10,603 bases of DNA from CAMYKD01 sp041617155 (GTDB taxonomy: Bacteria > Pseudomonadota > Alphaproteobacteria > Kiloniellales > JAKSDN01), in contig JBFJPL010000136.1 in NCBI GenBank assembly GCA_041617155.1, positions 1 through 10,603 of the forward strand, in the 5' to 3' direction. Below, piece by piece: positions 6,240-10,603 of this stretch. A program made the translations under genes and the position numbers. Under the pieces are notes generated by a model, which was given only the letters and a program-made list of their open reading frames with translations, did not search any database and was not told where the DNA came from. Each line of letters starts with the position of its first letter. Position 1 is the stretch's first letter.

Positions 6240-6682
6240 GGCCACATTTCCTCCCCTATGAGTACCCGGTTTGCCCCTGTGTAAGCCTTTTCTGCCGGTG
6301 TCACCCGGATAGCACCTATTCACTGGGCGGCAACGCCAACAAATCCGGTGTCTAGGTCCCCTTTTTCAAAAATTGCTCGCCCGCCCTCGACGAGCGGGCG
6401 TGGAGCGTTATTCGCTTTGTTTCGGTCGGGGCACGCGGCGGACTTGGTGGGCGACTGCCGAGTTCCGTTCGTCCTCGAACCTTTAGGGAAGGTTAGCGAT
6501 ACCGTCTGGCGGCAAAGTGCCAATTTGCGACACATCGCGTATCGCGCGCGTCGTGCTGTCTGGCGTGTTCCTTGGCGCTCAAGCCCCCACTCACAGCCGT
6601 CATCGGCGGGCTGCGTTGAACCAGTTTTCGAAGCGAGCCAACCAGGACGCGCGGCCCCTTCGACCAGCCAGATGCGGATGAG
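6240..6682. other. Intergenic region upstream of the BCCT gene, no convincing gene
   Basis: About 440 bases hold no frame I can defend. Open frames exist on both strands (for example plus 6348-6686 and minus 6320-6535), but they have no clear ribosome-binding site and no motif or membrane pattern that I recognise. The promoter of the BCCT gene should lie here. Only weak hexamers (TTGCCG, 16 nt, TATCCG on the minus strand, near 6331-6304) were seen, so it is not called. A small hairpin is listed separately. Confidence 0.5.
6375..6400 (-). terminator. Possible weak intrinsic terminator, minus strand
   Basis: CGCCCGC (6378-6384) and GCGGGCG (6394-6400) form a 7-bp G+C stem with a 9-nt loop. On the minus strand the stem is followed by AGCAA and then a run of five T. 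The gap before the T-run makes it weaker than a classical terminator. If real, it would end a minus-strand transcript coming from the small ORF at 6683-6880 and insulate the BCCT gene. Confidence 0.3.
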
Positions 6683-6880
6683 CTAGTCGCGCACGATTTG
6701 GACTGACCAGCTGGCGCGCCGCGCGACCCGGGCAGAGTTGGGGCCGATCAGGTAGTCCTTGGGAGAGGGGCGGTGGGCGGCCATGCCAATCAGATCGATG
6801 ACCGTTTCCTCGGCGGTTTCGACGACCTGCTCGTAGATCGTGCCGAAACCCAAGAAGGCCAAACAGGGGACGACCACCAT
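6683..6880 (-). CDS. Hypothetical small protein, unrecognised
   Basis: A 65-residue frame begins at the ATG at 6880; a GTG directly before it (6883) is an alternative, and an in-frame stop at 6890-6892 limits it upstream. The N-terminus is hydrophobic (MVVVPCLAFLGFGTIY), followed by an acidic stretch (EQVVETAEETVIDLIG) and a basic C-terminal half (HRPSPKDYLIG..., ARVARRASW). By hand count about 85% of third codon positions are G or C, as expected for a coding frame in this genome. There is no visible Shine-Dalgarno sequence and I recognise no family. Upstream it faces the rplM promoter region. It could be a small membrane-associated protein or a chance frame. Confidence 0.35.
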   Translation of the reverse strand: MVVVPCLAFLGFGTIYEQVVETAEETVIDLIGMAAHRPSPKDYLIGPNSARVARRASWSVQIVRD

Positions 6881-6948
6881 CACGACGGACTAGCTTGGAA
6901 AGGTATTTAGATACCACATATATAAACGCTTGCGATAAAACAGTTTTT

Positions 6949-6982
6949 GCCTGTTGACAATCACAGGCCCCCCAGTTAGAAA
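6949..6982 (+). promoter_or_regulatory. Sigma-70-type promoter of rplM-rpsI with inverted repeat over the -35
   Basis: A perfect -35 TTGACA (6954-6959) is followed after 17 nt by TAGAAA (6977-6982), which matches the -10 consensus at four of six positions. This puts the start of transcription near 6989 and leaves a leader of about 60 nt before rplM. GCCTGT (6949-6954) and ACAGGC (6963-6968) form a perfect inverted repeat around the -35 element, a possible operator. The presumed leader starts with CGCAC-CGC-GTGCG (6988-7000), able to fold into a small 5' hairpin. Confidence 0.65.
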
Positions 6983-7049
6983 CCGCCCGCACCGCGTGCG
7001 CGACAATGCCTCATGCGGCCTTCTCTCCAGCAAATGGTTGGTATGCGCC

Positions 7050-7514
7050 ATGAAGACCTATTCCGCCAAACCGTCCGAGGTCGAGAAGAAGTGGGTTCTG
7101 ATCGATGCCGACGGACTGGTGCTCGGCCGGCTCGCCAGCCAGGTCGCCAAAATTCTGCGCGGCAAGCACAAGCCAAGCTTCACGCCGCACATCGACTGCG
7201 GCGACAACGTGATCATCGTCAATGCCGAGAAGGTCAAGCTGACCGGCAACAAGCTGGCGCAGAAGACCTATTACTGGCACACGGGTTACGCCGGTGGCAT
7301 CAAGGAACGAACAGCCGGCAAGATTCTCGGCGGCGCCCATCCCGAGCGGGTCGTCGAAAAGGCGATCGAGCGTATGGTCCCGCGCGGTCCGCTGGGGCGT
7401 CAGCAGATGGGGAACCTCAGGGTCTATGCCGGCCCCGAGCACAAGCATGAGGGCCAGCAGCCCGAGCCGCTCGATATCGCGGCCATGAACCCCAAGAACA
7501 AAAGGAGCGCCTGA
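7050..7514 (+). CDS. rplM: 50S ribosomal protein L13
   Basis: The protein has 154 residues; E. coli L13 has 142, and the extra length is usual in alphaproteobacteria. It begins MKTYSAKPSEVEKKWVLIDA and continues with GLVLGRLASQVAKILRGKHK, TPHIDCGDNVIIVNAEKVKL, KTYYWHTGYAGGIKERTAGK and the L13 signature region IERMVPRGPLGRQQMGNLRV, followed by YAGPEHKHEGQQPE. L13 is an early-assembling 23S rRNA-binding protein of the large subunit. The frame is open further upstream, but those codons fall on the promoter, and the family start is the ATG at 7050. Its ribosome-binding site is weak (GGTTGG about 9 nt away). It is the first gene of a two-gene operon, with rpsI starting 2 nt after its stop. Confidence 0.98.
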   Translation: MKTYSAKPSEVEKKWVLIDADGLVLGRLASQVAKILRGKHKPSFTPHIDCGDNVIIVNAEKVKLTGNKLAQKTYYWHTGYAGGIKERTAGKILGGAHPERVVEKAIERMVPRGPLGRQQMGNLRVYAGPEHKHEGQQPEPLDIAAMNPKNKRSA

Positions 7515-7516
7515 GC

Positions 7517-7999
7517 ATGGCCGAGGAAAGCCAGACCCTGACCGACCTCGGCGATCTCGGCGCCGTGGCGGCCGAAGCCGCGCCGGCCCCGGCGGAGCCC
7601 AAGCTGGACGCCCAGGGCCGCGCCTACGCCACCGGCAAGCGCAAGGACGCGGTGGCGCGTGTCTGGCTCAAGCCGGGCGCCGGGCGTTTCACCGTCAACG
7701 GCCGCGAGGGCGATGTTTACTTTTCCCGCCCGGTGCTGCGCATGGTGATCCGCCAGCCGTTCGACGCCGCCGGGCGCAAGGATCAGTACGACGTGGTCTG
7801 CACCGTCAAGGGCGGCGGTCTGTCAGGCCAGGCGGGGGCCATGCGCCACGGTATCTCCAAGGCGCTCACCTTCTACGAGCCGGACTTGAGGCCGGTGCTC
7901 AAGCAGGGTGGTTTTCTGACCCGAGACTCGCGCGTGGTCGAACGCAAGAAGTACGGCAAGCGCAAGGCGCGCCGCAGCTTCCAGTTCTCCAAGCGCTGA
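7517..7999 (+). CDS. rpsI: 30S ribosomal protein S9
   Basis: The protein has 160 residues. Its Shine-Dalgarno AAAGGAG (7501-7507) lies inside the end of rplM, 9 nt before the ATG, so the two genes are tightly coupled. Residues 1-35 form an acidic Ala/Pro-rich extension (TDLGDLGAVAAEAAPAPAEP), typical of alphaproteobacterial S9 and absent from E. coli S9. The core follows with YATGKRKDAVARVWLKPG, the S9 signature GGGLSGQAGAMRHGISKAL and the C-terminal RRSFQFSKR. The last SKR residues are known to reach the P-site tRNA anticodon. A strong terminator follows. Confidence 0.98.
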   Translation: MAEESQTLTDLGDLGAVAAEAAPAPAEPKLDAQGRAYATGKRKDAVARVWLKPGAGRFTVNGREGDVYFSRPVLRMVIRQPFDAAGRKDQYDVVCTVKGGGLSGQAGAMRHGISKALTFYEPDLRPVLKQGGFLTRDSRVVERKKYGKRKARRSFQFSKR

Positions 8000-8025
8000 C
8001 CAGCGTCCGCATCGACGCGACCAAG

Positions 8026-8062
8026 ACGGGCTGCTGGCTTTCCAGCAGCCCGTTTTTCTTTT
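8026..8062 (+). terminator. Intrinsic terminator after rpsI
   Basis: ACGGGCTGCTGG (8026-8037), loop CTTT, and CCAGCAGCCCGT (8042-8053) form a perfect 12-bp stem, followed directly by TTTTTCTTTT. This is a classical Rho-independent terminator 26 nt after the rpsI stop. It ends only 28 nt before the start of the VOC gene. Confidence 0.93.
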
Positions 8063-8090
8063 GGCTCAACCGCGATGGGACAGCCCGATC

Positions 8091-8480
8091 ATGACACCGC
8101 CGCCGATCGATCAGCAGGTCACTTTCATCGATAGCGCCGATCTGGAGCGGAGCCTGCGTTTCTACGCCGACGTTCTGGGCCTGGAACAGTTGCTTAACCA
8201 GAGTGCCTGCCGCATCTTCCGTGTGGCCGGCGAGGGCTTACTCGGGATCTGCACCGACCCCAAGCGTGCGGTCGCGACCGAGGGCTTCACGCTGACCTTC
8301 GTCACGCCGGAGGTCGATATCTGGCACGAACGATTGCGCCGGCAGGGCGCGACAATCGTCTCGGCGCCGGCGAAAAACGAGCGCTTCAATATCTTCAACT
8401 TCTTCGCCCGCGACCCGGACGGCGTGCTGCTGGAATTCCAGCGCTTCCTCGATCCGGCTTGGCCGGCCGTGGGAACTTGA
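8091..8480 (+). CDS. VOC-superfamily (glyoxalase/bleomycin-resistance/dioxygenase fold) protein
   Basis: The protein has 129 residues from the ATG at 8091. An in-frame TTG at 8061 lies in the T-tract of the rpsI terminator and is less likely. The small size and two-half beta-alpha-beta layout fit one VOC unit pair: QQVTFIDSADLERSLRFYADVLGLE in the first half, then TLTFVTPEVDIWHERLRRQGATIV and FNFFARDPDGVLLEFQRFLD in the second. Glu115 in LLEF sits where VOC enzymes carry a metal-ligand glutamate. The first ligand position, commonly His in HVxLxV, is Gln9 here, so metal-dependent catalysis is possible but not assured. The reaction cannot be named. No good Shine-Dalgarno is visible. It sits between the rpsI terminator and argC (67-nt gap), with no obvious functional tie to either. 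Confidence 0.85.
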   Translation: MTPPPIDQQVTFIDSADLERSLRFYADVLGLEQLLNQSACRIFRVAGEGLLGICTDPKRAVATEGFTLTFVTPEVDIWHERLRRQGATIVSAPAKNERFNIFNFFARDPDGVLLEFQRFLDPAWPAVGT

Positions 8481-8489
8481 CAGGACCCG

Positions 8490-8517
8490 TTGCCAGAGGC
8501 CGGAGAACTGCTAAAAC
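8490..8517 (+). promoter_or_regulatory. Putative sigma-70 promoter of argC
   Basis: TTGCCA (8490-8495) matches the -35 consensus at five of six bases. TAAAAC (8512-8517) matches the -10 at four of six, with 16 nt between. The predicted transcript would start near 8524, about 24 nt before the argC ATG, and include its GGAGG. This would let argC be expressed independently of the VOC gene. Confidence 0.4.
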
Positions 8518-8547
8518 GAAGGCCGGTCGGCCGGCTGGAGGACCATC

Positions 8548-9600
8548 ATGACATCAGTCAAAGGAAAGATCAGGATCGGCATCTTGGGCGCCTCGGGCTA
8601 TACCGGGGCAGATCTCGTCCGTCTGCTCGCCACCCATCCGGCGGCCGAGATCCGCTTGATGACCGCCAATGCCCACGCCGGCAAGCCCATGGCCGCGGTC
8701 TATCCGCACCTGGGCGGCATGGACCTGCCCGAACTGATTCGCGTCGAGGAGGCCGACTGGTCGAACGTCGATGTGGTGTTCTGCGGCCTGCCCCACGGCA
8801 CCACGCAGGAGATCATCGCCGGCCTGCCATCCCATCTGAAGGTGATCGATCTCTCGGCCGATTTCCGCCTGACCGATGCGGCGACCTATGCCCAGTGGTA
8901 CGGCCACGAACACCGGGCGCCTCATCTGCAGGGCGAGGCTGTCTATGGCCTGACCGAACACCGGCGCGAGCAGCTGCCGGGCGCGCGGCTGGTGGCCTGT
9001 CCCGGCTGCTACCCGACGGCGGCGCTGCTGCTGCTGCTGCCGCTACTGGCGGCGGGGCTGATCCAGCCCGAGGATATCATCATCGACGCCAAGTCGGGGG
9101 TCACCGGCGCCGGGCGCAGCGTCAAGGAAGCCAACCTCTTCGCCGAGGTGGCCGAGGGCATCCACCCCTACGGCATCGCCAGCCACCGCCACGCGCCGGA
9201 AATCGAGCAGGAGCTCTCGGCGGTCGCCGGCCGGCCGATCCTGGTCAACTTCACCCCCCACCTCATGCCCATGAACCGGGGCGAGCTCTTGACCACTTAC
9301 GTACGCCTGGCCAAGGGGGCAAGCGCCGAAGCCTTGCGCGCGGCACTCGCCGCCCGCTACGAGGCGGAGCCCTTCGTCCGGGTCGTGCCCCAAGGCAGCG
9401 TACCGGCGACCCGACACGTGCGCGGCTCCAATTTCTGTCTGCTCGCCGTCTTCGCCGACCGCATTCCGGGCCGGGCGATCCTGATTTCGACCCTGGACAA
9501 CCTGGTCAAGGGCTCCAGCGGCCAGGCGATCCAGAACATGAACGCCATGTTCGGCCTGCCCGAGACCACCGGCCTCGAGCAGCAGCCGCTGTTTCCGTGA
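8548..9600 (+). CDS. argC: N-acetyl-gamma-glutamyl-phosphate reductase
   Basis: The protein has 350 residues, the normal length for the long-type enzyme. Shine-Dalgarno GGAGG (8537-8541) lies 6 nt before the ATG. It catalyses the NADPH-dependent reduction of N-acetylglutamyl-phosphate to the semialdehyde, the third step of arginine synthesis, in the cytoplasm. The dinucleotide-binding loop is GASGYTG (residues 14-20). FCGLPHGTT and VIDLSADFRL follow. The catalytic Cys154 lies in the signature ACPGCYPTAA. The catalytic His213 lies in ASHRHAPEI, at the same spacing (59) as the Cys/His pair of the M. tuberculosis enzyme. PHLMPMNRGELLTTYV and STLDNLVKGSSGQAIQNMN complete the family pattern. Position after rplM-rpsI is common in alphaproteobacteria, here with a VOC gene in between. 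Confidence 0.98.
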   Translation: MTSVKGKIRIGILGASGYTGADLVRLLATHPAAEIRLMTANAHAGKPMAAVYPHLGGMDLPELIRVEEADWSNVDVVFCGLPHGTTQEIIAGLPSHLKVIDLSADFRLTDAATYAQWYGHEHRAPHLQGEAVYGLTEHRREQLPGARLVACPGCYPTAALLLLLPLLAAGLIQPEDIIIDAKSGVTGAGRSVKEANLFAEVAEGIHPYGIASHRHAPEIEQELSAVAGRPILVNFTPHLMPMNRGELLTTYVRLAKGASAEALRAALAARYEAEPFVRVVPQGSVPATRHVRGSNFCLLAVFADRIPGRAILISTLDNLVKGSSGQAIQNMNAMFGLPETTGLEQQPLFP

Positions 9601-9628
9601 CAAGCGTCCCAGCCATGAGTGTTCGCCC

Positions 9629-10192
9629 ATGACTGCCAATATCCTGCCCTTCCGGGGCCTCATGCCCAAGATCGCGCCGGACACCTTCATCGCGCAGAAT
9701 GCGGTGATCATCGGCGACGTCGAGATCGGTCCGGGCTCCTCGGTCTGGTACGGCTGCGTGCTGCGCGGCGACGTGAACAAGATCCGCGTGGGCCGCAACA
9801 CCAATATCCAGGACGGCACCGTCGTCCACGTCAACCACGACCCGGCGGGCGACTACCGCGAGACCAGTGGCGGCATGGCCACTCATATCGGCGACGGCGT
9901 GGTGATCGGCCACATGGCCTTGCTCCATGCCTGTACGCTGGAGGACGGCTGTTTCATCGGGATGCGTGCCGTGGTCATGGACCAGGCGGTGGTAGAAAGC
10001 CGGGCCATGGTCGCGGCTGGCGCGCTGGTAACGCCCGGCAAACGTGTCACTTCAGGCCGGCTATGGGTCGGCAGTCCGGCCAAGCCGGCGCGCGATCTGA
10101 CCCGGCGGGAGCTCGATCAGATCCCCTACCTCGCCAAGCACTATACCGACGTCGGAGGCGAATACTTGGCGGAGCGAAAAGGAAGGGGCTGA
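9629..10192 (+). CDS. Gamma-class carbonic anhydrase family protein (left-handed beta-helix)
   Basis: The protein has 187 residues. The start is the ATG at 9629, 28 nt after the argC stop; no clear Shine-Dalgarno is seen, which may mean translation coupled to argC. The sequence is a run of hexapeptide repeats (AVIIGDVEIGPGSSVWYGCVLRGD and similar) that build a left-handed beta-helix. The three zinc-ligand histidines of gamma carbonic anhydrases are in place: His67 in GTVVHV, and His95 and His100 in IGHMALLHAC, with the 5-residue spacing known from the Methanosarcina enzyme Cam. A short C-terminal helix follows (LTRRELDQIPYLAKHY). Close relatives (YrdA, PaaY, CaiE types) include members with weak or no measured CO2 hydration, so catalysis is likely but unproven. 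Confidence 0.92.
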   Translation: MTANILPFRGLMPKIAPDTFIAQNAVIIGDVEIGPGSSVWYGCVLRGDVNKIRVGRNTNIQDGTVVHVNHDPAGDYRETSGGMATHIGDGVVIGHMALLHACTLEDGCFIGMRAVVMDQAVVESRAMVAAGALVTPGKRVTSGRLWVGSPAKPARDLTRRELDQIPYLAKHYTDVGGEYLAERKGRG

Positions 10193-10440
10193 TGTCAGCA
10201 GGTCTTTATCAATGACCTTCGGTACAGCGCAGTGCATAGGGATGATGACTTCGCCCCAATGCCTGGCAGCCTCTTGAATCGATACAGCGGGCAGAATGCC
10301 GGGCCCGTTGCTTCGGGAGGGTCCTTGCCGCGCGCCGCGGACCTGGGGAACCCTGCCGTCACAATTTTTTGACGCCCGCGCCCCCGGCCTTTGGCCTGCC
10401 GTTCGGTTCGGAAGAGTCGGTGAGCCGGGGTTGGCCTCGT
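10193..10440. other. Intergenic region after the carbonic anhydrase gene, no convincing gene
   Basis: The frame of the carbonic anhydrase stays open for 59 codons after its TGA, up to a TGA at 10370-10372 (it reads for example DLRYSAVHRDDDFAPMPG). It has no start with a ribosome-binding site, and only about two thirds of third positions are G or C in the last 47 codons. The opposite strand is also open in a codon-aligned frame from 10441 to 10052. Palindromes CCGCG-CGC-CGCGG (10328-10340) and GGTCC/GGACC (10320-10343) are followed about 25 nt later by a run of six T (10365-10370), not a standard terminator. No RNA gene is recognised. Confidence 0.45.
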
Positions 10441-10603
10441 GCTAACAATCAGTTAAGCAACACATTTTCAAGCATTTCGTCAATTTTATTGAAAACCACT
10501 TCAAAATTAAATCAATTACCACAAAGTAATATGGTAAATATAAAATATATTTTTACTTGATTTGAATTCGAGATAAAGTTAGGCTTATCTCGATGTATAT
10601 AAA
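10441..10603. other. A+T-rich island with several palindromes at the right edge
   Basis: Hand count gives 41 G or C in 163 bases (about 25%), against about 70% in nearby genes. Perfect palindromes include TCAAT-TTT-ATTGA (10480-10492), TTACCA-N10-TGGTAA (10516-10537) and TCGAGATAA-N8-TTATCTCGA (10568-10593). No coding frame is credible. It may be a promoter or operator region for a gene beyond the window, a target for a nucleoid or silencing protein, or the edge of acquired DNA. Confidence 0.7.
10568..10593. repeat. Perfect 9-bp inverted repeat, operator-like
   Basis: TCGAGATAA (10568-10576) and TTATCTCGA (10585-10593) are exact reverse complements separated by 8 nt (AGTTAGGC). The centre-to-centre spacing of 17 bases is compatible with a dimeric regulator binding successive turns, or the element could fold as a hairpin. 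It lies in the A+T-rich island 10 bases from the window end, so its target gene is not visible. Confidence 0.6.

Noticed and set aside
6240..6323. Upstream ATG start for the BCCT gene
   Set aside because: The extra 28 residues are Gly/Arg-rich and unlike family members, while a strong GGGGAGG precedes the start near 6239-6245.
6954..7049. Upstream in-frame TTG extension of rplM
   Set aside because: The TTG is the first part of the -35 hexamer TTGACA, and the family N-terminus begins at the ATG at 7050.
8061..8090. Upstream TTG start for the VOC gene
   Set aside because: It lies within the terminator T-tract, and the added residues (MAQPRWDSPI) precede the normal VOC N-terminus without a ribosome-binding site.
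8990..9060. CTG repeat run inside argC
   Set aside because: The run encodes the Leu-rich helix after the catalytic cysteine, so it is ordinary codon bias rather than a repeat element.
10052..10441. Open minus-strand frame overlapping the end of the carbonic anhydrase gene
   Set aside because: It has no start codon except an internal ATG near its middle, no ribosome-binding site and no coding-like third-position bias. Over the carbonic anhydrase it is merely the codon-aligned antisense frame.
1..10603. CRISPR arrays, tRNA, rRNA, insertion-sequence ends
   Set aside because: No regularly spaced direct repeats, no cloverleaf with a TTCGA-type arm and CCA end, no rRNA-like blocks and no transposase motifs were seen by eye on either strand.

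Overview
The window reads as a chromosomal segment of a G+C-rich alphaproteobacterium. The rplM-rpsI-argC order, the L13 beginning MKTYSAKP..VEKKWVLIDA, and the S9 with an acidic Ala/Pro-rich N-terminal extension are what I know from alphaproteobacteria, perhaps Rhodospirillales-like. The genus cannot be fixed from this sequence. I saw no rRNA, tRNA, CRISPR array or intact insertion sequence.

Layout. (1) 1-894, minus: the N-terminal 298 codons of an exported, probably lipid-anchored Sel1-repeat protein that runs into a peptidoglycan-binding-type domain at the window edge. (2) 894-1083: an A+T-rich divergent regulatory region with palindromes. (3) 1084-3349, plus: a two-gene sulfur module made of a periplasmic tandem-domain rhodanese and a YeeE/YedE-type membrane transporter of the thiosulfate/sulfur uptake family. 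An 11-bp inverted repeat could mask the transporter's start codon. (4) 3316-3370: a strong hairpin between convergent genes. (5) 3405-6239, minus: a BCCT-family secondary transporter followed by a PotD-like periplasmic binding protein with no ABC permease or ATPase nearby. By hand-counted samples this block has clearly lower G+C than its flanks. (6) 6240-6953: mostly non-coding, with one possible small minus-strand ORF. (7) 6954-8062: a consensus-like promoter, rplM, rpsI and a textbook intrinsic terminator. (8) 8091-10192, plus: a small VOC-superfamily protein, argC with a plausible promoter of its own, and a gamma-class carbonic anhydrase. (9) 10193-10603: non-coding; the last 163 bases drop to about 25% G+C and carry several palindromes, one with perfect 9-bp arms.

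How the genes work together. The rhodanese and YeeE genes probably handle sulfane sulfur (thiosulfate or a related compound) at the inner membrane: the rhodanese works in the periplasm and the permease carries sulfur inward. The BCCT and binding-protein pair suggests uptake of compatible solutes (betaine, choline, carnitine or DMSP type) and/or polyamines. rplM-rpsI is a housekeeping ribosomal operon. argC supplies arginine biosynthesis. The gamma-carbonic anhydrase 28 bases after argC could be co-transcribed with it, but a functional link is only inference.

The best candidates for something new are the orphan binding protein paired with a BCCT carrier, the possible start-codon-masking structure before the YeeE gene, and the A+T island at the right edge. 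None is proven by sequence alone.
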